Positions 23,253-64,000 of a DNA stretch of 64,000 nt are shown piece after piece. A model generated the notes under the pieces. It was not told the DNA's origin. It was given only the letters and a program-made list of their open reading frames with translations, and made no database searches. Within the stretch, counting starts at the first letter, position 1. The number at the start of each line of letters is the position of its first letter. This DNA comes from Salvator merianae. Taxonomy: Eukaryota > Chordata > Lepidosauria > Squamata > Teiidae. A program made the position numbers and the translations under genes. The DNA is taken from positions 4,761,667 through 4,825,666 of the forward strand of contig QVOM02000126.1 of the NCBI GenBank assembly GCA_003586115.2. Direction: 5' to 3'.

Positions 23253-23694
23253 CCCTTTCTGCACTTACCTGTCTGAAGTTCGAACCAATGGGTCTGGACC
23301 AGCTCTGACTGTATGACAGCGTTGGTTCAGACCAGTCCCTGCATTGGCTTTGAAGGTCTTGTGAGCTTTGGGACTGGCCTTTGAGGGTAGGAACAAAAGT
23401 TCCTAGCCTTGGAGCCTTAGGGGACCCATTTCAGTGGTGTGCTTTGGTGCACCACTGAAATGGATTCCCTGGTAGTCCTGAACACAGGAGGCATGCCTTG
23501 TGCAGACCTCTGTATCCTAGACCGGGACATGCTGGTCTGCTGATAGACCTTTTTAAACCAGTAATCCTGATCAGATCGGGATTGTGCTTTGTCCAGCGCA
23601 AGTGGAGTGAACTAGCAACGGGCGGGACTACTGAGGCCCAGATGCCGAGTACAGGGAGACTCTTATTCCACCCTAAAGGTAACTGCAGAAAGGG
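23253..23694. mobile_element. 442-bp non-autonomous DNA transposon with terminal inverted repeats
   Basis: The left end CCCTTTCTGCACTTACCT (23253-23270) and right end AGGTAACTGCAGAAAGGG (23677-23694) are inverted repeats matching at 17 of 18 positions. The interior has higher GC than the flanks, repeated gaacc/ggttc motifs, and a perfect 14-bp hairpin stem (23426-23439 with 23450-23463, 10-nt loop). No transposase frame: the 83-codon ORF at 23498-23749 crosses the right end and is not supported. The superfamily is unclear (hAT- or Harbinger-like); flanking target duplication is not convincing. Confidence 0.72.
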
Positions 23695-25390
23695 TCATAG
23701 ACTAATAGTGGACACCTCTCCATCTTTGTTAAGAAAAAAGAGTGATTGAATTGGTGCTTGAAGTGTGGCACTCCAGAAGCAGTGTTGGTGAATATGATAT
23801 GGTTATACCATATGGTGTTTCTCTTTCTGGCTGGTGATCATGATCTTCCACATCAGTTTAGTTTTAGAGACTGCCTGTACACTTGAGGTTAACTTATTGC
23901 AGGCTTGTTTGCGATAATGACAAACATCTCATCAGCAAAGGCAACATGTCAGATTTGAGGACGTGGTTTAGTTAAATTTAGTTATTTCTCTAAAGGTAAA
24001 GAAACCAAGATTCATGTGCTGCTTTGTGCTCTTCTGAAAATGTAAAAGCATATATGGTATATAAGGATATGACATGTTTTCATTAAAAAATTTCAGTGTG
24101 CTTTTTGAATTTTGCCTATCATAGTATGTTAGTACTTGTTTTTTGTCCTAAAGTATTTACTTCTACTGTACAATATGGGGTGGGGTGGGGAAGAGAGATA
24201 TAGGAGACTGAGATATAAATCAAAATAAAAGTAGAGATAAATTTTTAGGTAACAGCTTCAAGCAATAGACCTAGTTTGAAATGCATCTTTTTTGTATATT
24301 TGAATATAGTATTATTGAAAAATTGTGTGCTGTAGTCTGGGTTAGCTGAACATTTGCATGTACTGGTGCTCTTTAACTACATCATAAAAACAGTGGTGTA
24401 TATCCATGAGAGTGCCCTGGTGCTAAAAAGAAAGTGGTTGTGCTCTAACAGTGTATCTTAATGTGACTTATTTGTAATCTGTGGCAAAGAGACTATAAGC
24501 ATGAAATGCTATGATAGCACATAAAAAAAGTTTTCTGTAAAAGTAAACATCTTTTTGGTAATATATCAGAATGCACCCTCTTGTGGTGATAAAATGAAAG
24601 ATAGAATACAAAGCATTTTATTTTCTATTTGTTTTGTGCTACAGGTAGACTTTGTCACTCATGGTTTCCCCACTTTCAATCCTCAATGATCTGCAAATTA
24701 CAAAATGAAACCAGGAATAGAACCATCATGAACGTTACATTCTCTGTTCTAATTCTTCAGTTCTTATTCATAGTCTTCTGTTTATGCCCCCTCTTTTTTT
24801 TAATGAGTGGGTTCTACTTCCTGCTCTAAATTCCTGTTTTATTACTGAAAAATAGAAACAGGCGCTATTAAGTCAGTTTTGCTTTACAAAAATAGTACAA
24901 TGCTGTTACTTCTTTTTCTGCTAGTTTGCACTGGAGGAGTTAATATTCTGCCTTTTAGATTGTTGAACCAACTTCCTATGAACTTCAGTTAGCATGACCA
25001 GAGTACAAGCATGATATGGACCTAATAACATTTGGAGGGGATTATAATAGGCACTCTTGATTTAGGTATTCAGATAATTTACTTGTTTATTATATTCAAA
25101 TACAATATGAAGATTTGGATTTGGGGCAAATGTCACCGTAAAAGTACATGTTACAAGGTTTTTTTGGGGTACAGTTTAGTTAATCAGTAAAATCACTTAA
25201 TGTGGTCCTGGAAATTCGCAGTAATGCATCTCAGACTCTGCAGGTATCACTGTTTTAGAATTGTAGTTTGGGTCTCCCCTCCACGGAGTTATATGCGCAT
25301 TGGTAGACTGGACCTCAGTGGTTCCACAGCCCCTGCTTTTCCACAGGCAGCAATTACTTGCATAACAGTTTCCCACTACATTGCAGTTAA
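23695..25390. other. Intron, no recognised feature
   Basis: A/T-rich, with a G-rich patch tggggtggggtgggg near 24180. ORFs 24629-24829 and 25200-25397 are unsupported. Confidence 0.45.
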
Positions 25391-25997
25391 GAATCATAGA
25401 ATCATAGAGTTGGAAGGGACCTCCAGGGTCATCGAGTCCAACCCCCTGCTCAATGCAGAATTCACTAAAGCATCCCAGACAGATATCTGTCCAGCCTTTC
25501 CTTGAAGATCTCCAGCGAAGGAGAGCCCACCACCTCCTGTGGTAACCTGTTCCAGTGACTGATTCTCCTTACGGTCAGAAAGTTTTTCCTAATATCTAGC
25601 CTGTATCTACTCCCTTGAATTTTCATCCCATTGTTTCTAGTCCTTCCTTCTTGTGCAACTGAGAATAGGGCCAATCCTTCTGCACTGTGACAGCCCTTCA
25701 GATATTTGAAAACAACTATCATATCTCCTCTCAGTCTTCTCTTCTGCAGGCTAAACATTCCTAGGTCCTTTAAACGTCCCTCGTAGGACATGGTTTGCAG
25801 ACCACTCACCATTTTGGTCGCCCTTCTCTGAACTTGTTCCAGTTTGTCAATGTCTTTTTTAAACTGGGGTGCCCAGAACTGGACACAATACTCCAGATGA
25901 GGTCTGACCAAGGAAGAGTAAAGTGGGACAATTACTTCTCGTGATCTAGACTCTATACTCCTCTTGATACAGCCCAGGATGGTGTTTGCCTTTTTTG
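25391..25997 (-). mobile_element. Young CR1 LINE 3' end (5'-truncated)
   Basis: Begins with the CR1 3' terminal direct repeats (gaatcatagaatcatagag), then an open minus-strand frame of about 177 codons whose residues from KKANTILGCI to the end DRYLSGML differ by only about 8 from the C-terminus of the CR1 at 31226-33894. Frame intact but lacking endonuclease and RT core. Confidence 0.93.
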
Positions 25998-27246
25998 TTT
26001 GTGAGAAGCAATCCACAGTACTTTATGAGGGACGGTATAATTAGGACAACTGACACTACTCAACTCTAAGAACCATCTTTCTTTAGAGAAGTGGAAAAAT
26101 AATAAGCTGCTGAACACCTTTGTCCTCCCAGTGGTGCTTCCTTCCAACTGTCATGATAGGGTTCCAAGACCCATCTTGTCTAGGAAAAGTGGATAAGGAA
26201 TTTAAGGATGACACTGACTACTCTATAAAATATTTCTAGTCCTTTTCCTTCTCTATTCTCCTATCCCAATGTGTTCATTTCTCTTGGACTATAAGCTTGA
26301 GAGCCTTTTAACATTTTATAAACTGCTCTGAGAGCCTTTTTGAAGTTTAATTGTGGCTTTAAATTACAGTAAATGAATAAATACCAGTTACAAATGTATG
26401 AAAGTTTCTTTATTTCAGATGGAAATGTTTTCCTTAATTTAAGTGCATATCCTGAACTACTGGAAGTCATTAAAGGGATAAGATTTCTGTTAGAGCTAAT
26501 GTTACATAGTGGTAGAACTAAATACTAAAAAAGGCCTGGGGTCGAGTAGTTTGTTAATCATGAAACACCTTTCAGTAGCCTTCAGCATGACAATTTTTGA
26601 GTTGCTGCCTAGTGTGTGGTTGTTTTGCCTTCCTCCTTCCTGTTCGATAAATCTTTTAAGCTCAGACTGATTGATACAAAGGAACGAAGTGGAGTCTGTG
26701 TTCTTGTTTGTTGTGAACCCAGTTAAGTACAGCTATTAGCAGCAGGTGTTACTTTTTCTTGTAATATGAGCTATATTCAAGTATGGACAAGTTACCTTTA
26801 ATTCTCCAGGTACCTGCTGCACAAGTTAAAGTAACCACAGAAATGATCCTTGCCTTTAGCTTGGGACATACTTCCCTATTGTCATTATAGAAGTAATAAA
26901 TGAAGCAAGGAATGTTTACATAAACAAGGTGTTCCTATTTAAACCCTGTGAATTAGTAAAATGTGTAAGAACAACTTCAGGGATCGTAGAGTGAGCTGTA
27001 GCAGTTTGTAAATGCACTGTGATTACTTTTGATTGTCATGAATTTCAAGAGAACCAAGAAATGTCAGTCTAATAGGCAGGGATCATGTAATATAGTAATA
27101 GTAGGTAGAGTTATGGGAATACAACTTGAACAGGAGGCAGTAATACAGCTATTCAGATATGAGTATGTTAAAATTACTGTGTTTAAATCTTTGGAATTGA
27201 CTTTTTCTGTAAAGGGACAGCCTTTAATTTTGTTTTCATTTCCTAG
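25998..27246. other. Intron with a faint retroposon tail
   Basis: 26285-26345 (ttataaactgctctgagagc and ctttttgaag) resembles the 3' tail of a reptile SINE/LINE. The rest is unrecognised. The polypyrimidine tract and AG of the first visible exon lie at 27210-27246. Confidence 0.45.
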
Positions 27247-59510
<32,264 letters not shown>

Positions 59511-59659
59511 CAAAAAGAAACAAAGCCGCATTAATTAACCTGTGGAGTCACACATGTATGTAGTAGAAGATGGAGCAACCGTTTTCTGTATTGTGCAACT
59601 TTACAGTAGATTTCACATTTGTTTCATTATTACAACAACACTGTATATATCTGTCTCTA

Positions 59660-59665
59660 AATAAA
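59660..59665 (+). promoter_or_regulatory. Proximal polyadenylation signal AATAAA
   Basis: Canonical hexamer 150 nt after the stop codon, within ctctaaataaagg. Use would give a very short 3' UTR. No strong GT-rich element follows immediately, so use is uncertain. Confidence 0.45.
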
Positions 59666-60419
59666 GGAAAAGAAAAATAAGAACTTCAATCCAAAGTTTG
59701 GACAACGGATGGACTTCTCAGAACTTTGCAAAAATAATCATTGTTTTAACCCTTCTTTAAAGCAGTCTTCAACAGATCTGTTGATGAAAATTGCTATGTC
59801 CAAATTTCACTGTCAAGACCTGTTCCTTATTTATCATTAGCAGAGAGTGATACAACTTCAAATGTGAACAATCTTAAATTTAGCTTGTCTTTCTGCTAAA
59901 CTGTTAAATGTATTTATAGTAAAAGGAAAAAAAAAGATTGTCATTTTCTTAAGAGTTTGTGTAACAACTTTCTCCTCTGGATAACTATGCTGTAATTTGA
60001 CTTTTTTTTTTCCTTTTTTTTTTTTCCTTTTTGCACATCTTCATGAGTTGAATGTTTATACAGATCAGGGCCATGAAAAAAAAAAGTAGAGGTCCTTAAT
60101 GCTAAAAGAGTTCTGGTATCAGCAACTTTTGAGTACCAGACTTGCTTTGGGTGCTCCTTCAGTGTGAACATTACAAGTAAATGCAAAGTGGTTATAAAAA
60201 GAATTGGGAAGAGTGCTCAAGATTCATTGGTGAATCCGTTGCTTATGAATCTAAGCTCATCTCGCCAATCCTTATCAAAGTGTGCAGTGGCAACAACACA
60301 GACTTCAATATCCGACCAGTATTAATTGTACACTGTTGATAACATGATCAGATTTGTGTTAGTAATACTGAGGCTAAATTATTGTATTACTCTTCATTTA
60401 CTTTAGGCCATTGGGAAAT

Positions 60420-60425
60420 AATAAA
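60420..60425 (+). promoter_or_regulatory. Possible polyadenylation signal AATAAA
   Basis: AATAAA within gggaaataataaaaaac. The A-rich context makes a chance match likely; listed as an alternative site only. Confidence 0.25.
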
Positions 60426-60822
60426 AAACAACTTGTACATCTATGAAACTGATCTCATATGGTCATCATGAATCTTAATAGGGGTGGGGAATTGAGCAAA
60501 CAGTTCAGATTGGTTGAAGTTGTTGCCTTACATTTCTAAATACGTATTTATTAAACATTCTAACCAAAAACAAAAGAAGAAGTAAAAAAGATGTAGCATC
60601 TGTGGAGAAAGGTTTCTGTATTGTTTTTGCACCTCTTAATACTGTTCTTCATTGCAGCAACTTCTTCTTGTTTTGAGCTGGAATGAATTCTGGGTAACAT
60701 ACTTCAACATTCTGAACTCGGAAGCTCATTCCGAATTACTGTATTTGTTACCAAAAGTGGTTCTAAAAATGCTACTGAAAAAAGACTATTCCAATCCTGG
60801 CAAACCCTGAGTCCTGAGTATT

Positions 60823-60828
60823 AATAAA
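60823..60828 (+). promoter_or_regulatory. Possible distal polyadenylation signal AATAAA
   Basis: AATAAA in gtattaataaaattt, followed about 30 nt later by a G/T-rich stretch (ggtgcattgtgacc), the usual arrangement for a cleavage site near 60845. Confidence 0.4.
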
Positions 60829-61673
60829 ATTTAAAACGGTTTTATATCAAAGGTGCATTGTGACCAAATTGTTTAAGGTTAAAAACAAAGCAAAAAAATA
60901 AATAAAAAGAGGGCTGTATTATAAGTATACATTACTGGCTAAATCTGCTTTATATTTAAAAGTGGAATATCACATCTTTGGTAGATAAAATGCTGATAAG
61001 ACTTGTGTACAGTATATATTTAGCTAATGCAGTTGCATTATTATATACCGTAAGGTATGTGTTTTTTCAGGATTTTTCTCCAGGATGCTTTTGAACTGTT
61101 ACAGATAATATGTGACAAACAAGGGTTGATAGTCATAAACCATTGATCCAGCAGTATTAACAGTATAAAGCTGCATTGGTGTTCATGAGTCTGTTGTGAT
61201 AGTTTTGCAAACATGAATTTACAACCTGTTAACCATTGATAGAAGTGCCGTATAAATGCAAACTTGTATGTTTTTCTTCTTGTCAGTTAAATATTCAGCA
61301 GAATTGAGGTTCGTTTTCAAGCCAAAAACAAAACAGAAAAATAATGGGGAAATCAATAATTGCCTTCCTGTCTGAGGGATTACCATTTCAGTATTATCAG
61401 AATACAAGCTGTATGGGAGCCTTCACACATAGTGGCTATTGTACAGTCAAAAGCTTTGTAAATTTGGGATAGAGGTGGGAATGGAATTCGGAAGTTTAAA
61501 GAACGTGAAAGCAACACCAAACGCAACACGATTTAATAGGATTAAGCTAAACCTCTTCTGAGAACATTGATTTGACTGGTACTCATTTTAAACTTGGCGG
61601 CTGCTGCCATAAGTGAAACGTTCTACCTTAAAAAGTGCTGGAGCAAAGGTGCAAGCTGAAATACTGGAGATGA

Positions 61674-61679
61674 AATAAA
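61674..61679 (+). promoter_or_regulatory. Possible distal polyadenylation signal AATAAA
   Basis: AATAAA in gatgaaataaatttg, followed within 60 nt by a T/GT-rich stretch (cttgtctgtttct). It is the last good signal before repeats resume at about 62.3 kb. Confidence 0.4.
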
Positions 61680-61700
61680 TTTGTAACAAATCATACCCCT

Positions 61701-62300
61701 TAGATCTTCTTGATTTTGATCACTTGTCTGTTTCTACTACAGATTTTGAGGTTAGTCTGTGCTTAAAGCAAGCCTGATTAGAACAGCCCTCGCTAAAACG
61801 TTTTAAAGAAGCAAGTGCAGATTGCACTTTGTTCTGATGGTATAAATCAGTAATGGACAAATAGGGAATGGTAAAATCTTTTTTCCTTTGTTTTAGTGAA
61901 TCTTAGGTGTGATTAAATGAAGCTATCATAGAATACTGGATGAAGATTCTCTATTCAGCTTTTCATATTTGTCATGTGAACATACAGGGGCTGCTTAAAG
62001 TTCCTGTTGATTCTCCTCTTCCCAAAAGGAGCAGCACATTTTTCACTCTGAATGTTTACAGTCGCCTTAGTCTGCCACTGGGTGGGGATGCAGCTGTGCC
62101 CTGAGGAGTGGGGATGGGGTGGGGGATATGGGACAGTGGCACAATCAAAAGCCCTTCCTGAGCCACAGCTGGATAGATGATAGGATGAGATGGTGGTTTG
62201 CATGCCTGTCATGTCTGGCTAAGACACATCCCAAGCTATTTCTTGCTCACTTACATAGTTATCCACAAGTCAGGCCTATATCAGGAGAGGTGCGAAGGTC
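61701..62300. other. Distal 3' UTR or intergenic, no recognised feature
   Basis: Single-copy-looking sequence after the last good AATAAA. The ORFs at 61955-62212 and 62119-62427 are antisense to each other. Confidence 0.4.
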
Positions 62301-62302
62301 TA

Positions 62303-62375
62303 GGGGCACCTTAGAGACTAACAAGGGGAAGGGAGTTCGTAGACTAAGCCTGCTTCATCAGATGCATGTGGTGAA
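62303..62375. repeat. Dispersed amniote repeat fragment
   Basis: gtctaggggcaccttagaga, gactaacaaggggaaggga, ctgcttcatcagatgcatgt: the reverse complement of a widespread sequence in reptile genomes (catctgatgaag...ttagtctctaaggtgcc). I recall the repeat but not a reliable class. Confidence 0.55.
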
Positions 62376-62935
62376 ATACTCAGGTGAGGTGAGTAGGGGA
62401 CAAGAAACTTCCATTTTTTTTCTATGAGAAACAGAGCTAAGTTGGATCAATGAATCATTTTCCTCAGCTGTGATCCCTTGCTGTGAATATGGGGCATTTA
62501 CACCAGCCAGGCACATGTTGAAAGACAATCTTAAGTAATGAAGTTTCCTACTCCTCCCAGCACAGTCCTGTTTGGTTAACATTAAGAAGGAAAGACTCTA
62601 TGAAGGGATGGGCTTGATTTGATTGAACAGGGTTGCTTTTACACGTTTTCTTTCAAATGCATTACCCACAAAAGGAGAGAAAACAGTATTTGGTAAGCCT
62701 TCGTTTTATGATGCATTGTCATCACTTAGGGAGCTCACTTAGTTTAGAGGTCCTAGAAGATCCTTGACCTTGAAAGATAACTCCTTCAATGCACTTGCAT
62801 TCCACTGTAGTCGTCCACTGAAAAGAAGAACTTTTTCTGTATTCAGTTTTTAGGTGCCTGAAGGCGGTTTTGCATCTTAATTCATCTCCAGTTCATAATT
62901 TTCTTGCTTGAGATGTAAATGGGTCTCTGACTTTA

Positions 62936-63115
62936 GTGGCTGTAGCTCAGCGGTAGATCAGACTGCCTGAAAAGCAGAGGGTTGCCGGTTTGATCACCAG
63001 CCTCTCTCTGGAAGTAGACAATGAAACACCACTTCTGTATCTCTGCCAAGAAAACAGCATAGAGATGTCCATGGAGGTTTCCATGCAGTCAACTAGGAAG
63101 TCAGCCATGATTCAG
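62936..63115 (+). mobile_element. tRNA-derived SINE (5' part)
   Basis: tggctgtagctcagcggtag (A box) and gttgccggtttgatcaccag (B-box-like) within a tRNA-like 70-nt head, followed by ctctctggaagtagacaatg typical of the SINE body. The acceptor stem does not close and the body follows directly, so it is a SINE rather than a tRNA gene. Confidence 0.75.
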
Positions 63116-63182
63116 TGGTAAACAATAAAGAATTCAAAACTTAAACAGCTGCTGGCAGGTCATGCAAAAGGTTCATCTAGCC

Positions 63183-63301
63183 CAGTGGTTCTCAAACTGT
63201 GGTGCTCGAGGTGTTCCTGAACTGCGAGCAACAACTGGGACTGGCACAGAATGTTGGGATCATTCAAGAACATGTGGAGAACCATGGTTTGAAAACCACT
63301 G
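63183..63301. mobile_element. 119-bp hAT-type MITE
   Basis: The left end CAGTGGTTCTCAAACTGTGG and right end (reverse complement) CAGTGGTTTTCAAACCATGG match at 17 of 20 positions. The CAGTGGTTCTCAAA terminus is typical of hAT Charlie-type elements. The flanks ATCTAGCC and ATCTAATC match at 6 of 8, consistent with an aged 8-bp target duplication at a CTAG-centred site. No coding capacity. Confidence 0.82.
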
Positions 63302-63730
63302 ATCTAATCCAACCTTCTGTTTTCCACATTGAACAAACGTGTGGAGGAATCCGAGAAGCCGGCAGCAATTCAAAATGGCTGGTGGGGCCCCTAAAAAATA
63401 ACTGGAAGGAAATAACAGCTTTAAAGTATTTTATTGTTGGAATCTGCAAAGTAGGACACGAGTACCATAACTTTATCTGCTGTTGTTCCACTGTGAAGTT
63501 TTAATAGGTTGAGTGCATTTGCCCCTGCTGGTAATATATAGATTATCCTACCTACTAAATCCGTCTACTTTGATGTCTGTTGCCACATGTTCTGGGTACA
63601 ATTTCATAGTCAGTTTGTTGTATGAACAGATACTTCTGTCAATTAACTAACGGTGCTGAGCTTTTATGGCGGTGAAGGGCACCTCTTTATTTCAAATGGT
63701 ATTGAAAATGGATGCTAATATATTGCCTTG
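63302..63730. other. Intergenic, no recognised feature
   Basis: Nothing recognised. The overlapping ORFs at 63199-63504 and 63264-63491 are antisense and cross the MITE. Confidence 0.45.
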
Positions 63731-63734
63731 TTAC

Positions 63735-64000
63735 AAATCAATAATGCCTCCAGATCTGGAATACTGTGTGCATGTTTGGTCGCTGCATCTCTGAAAAGAT
63801 TCAGAGGATGGCAGCTAAGACGATTAAGGGACTGGAGAAACTTCAGTAGAAGAAAAGTTGCAACATCTGGGACTTTTTAGTCCAGAAAGGAGACAAGGAA
63901 GAGGAGACGTGATAGAGGTGTATAATATTATGCATGGCGTGGACAAAACAGATAGGGAGGATTTTTTCTCTTTTTCCCAAAATGTTCGATCCAGAGGTAG
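63735..64000 (+). mobile_element. CR1 LINE fragment running off the window
   Basis: ctccagatctggaatactgt, tcagaggatggcagctaaga, gactttttagtccagaaagg and gatagaggtgtataatatta, then ctctttttcccaaaatgttc: CR1 3' coding order, continuing past the window end. Confidence 0.82.

Larger units (their letters stand above)
59511..61700 (+). other. PPP2R5E: Probable 3' UTR of PPP2R5E
   Basis: Starts right after the stop codon. It is A/T-rich, has no recognisable LINE or SINE over about 2.2 kb in contrast to the introns, and contains several AATAAA hexamers. T/C-rich runs occur at 60001-60037. The true 3' end cannot be fixed from sequence; mammalian PPP2R5E transcripts have long 3' UTRs (general knowledge), so the end could lie further on. 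The ORF at 59941-60186 on the other strand is spurious. Confidence 0.6.

Noticed and set aside
25465..26016. 183-codon minus ORF as a host gene
   Set aside because: Nearly identical to the C-terminus of the CR1 ORF2 at 31300-33867; truncated retroelement.
62936..63010. Possible tRNA gene
   Set aside because: A- and B-box-like sequences are present, but the stems do not pair into a cloverleaf and a SINE body follows.

Overview
The window is nuclear DNA from a vertebrate, most likely a squamate reptile (lizard or snake). The single-copy content is the 3' three quarters of one host gene on the + strand. Everything else recognisable is interspersed repeats: CR1, L2 and L1 LINEs, a BovB/RTE LINE, tRNA-derived SINEs and two small DNA transposons. 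BovB together with abundant CR1 and L2 and these SINE tails points to a squamate; I cannot name a species. There is no bacterial-style operon, CRISPR array, rRNA gene or intact tRNA gene.

Host gene. Eleven coding exons between 27247 and 59510 join in frame, with AG/GT borders at every junction, into 349 residues plus stop. The product is the epsilon B56 regulatory subunit of protein phosphatase 2A (PPP2R5E), identified by its conserved core and its C-terminus ending in [10 protein letters not shown]. The exons carry the acidic loop and all residues that family knowledge assigns to the LxxIxE substrate pocket. About 118 N-terminal residues (human-like length 467, from memory) are not visible, so the first 27 kb is read as intron. 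The 3' UTR starts at 59511 and has several AATAAA signals up to about 61.7 kb; it is nearly repeat-free.

Layout. 1-27246: upstream intron filled with decayed LINEs, including an L2 inserted in a CR1, an L1 fragment inserted in another CR1 with an 11-bp target duplication, a 4.4-kb degenerate L1, a BovB 3' half, and a 442-bp inverted-repeat DNA element. 27247-35854: exons 1-3 of those visible, separated by a SINE, an exact 233-bp tandem duplication and a young CR1 with an open frame of 855 codons. 35959-49075: exons 4-8, including one intron of only 124 bp, amid L2, CR1 and SINE copies. 52475-59510: exons 9-11 and the stop codon. 59511-64000: 3' UTR, then a tRNA-derived SINE, a 119-bp hAT-type element and a CR1 running off the end.

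The window holds no previously undescribed gene system that I can support. The most checkable observations are the young CR1, the exact tandem duplication, the nested insertions with visible boundaries, the two inverted-repeat elements, and a pair of similar direct CR1 copies that bracket two in-frame exons.
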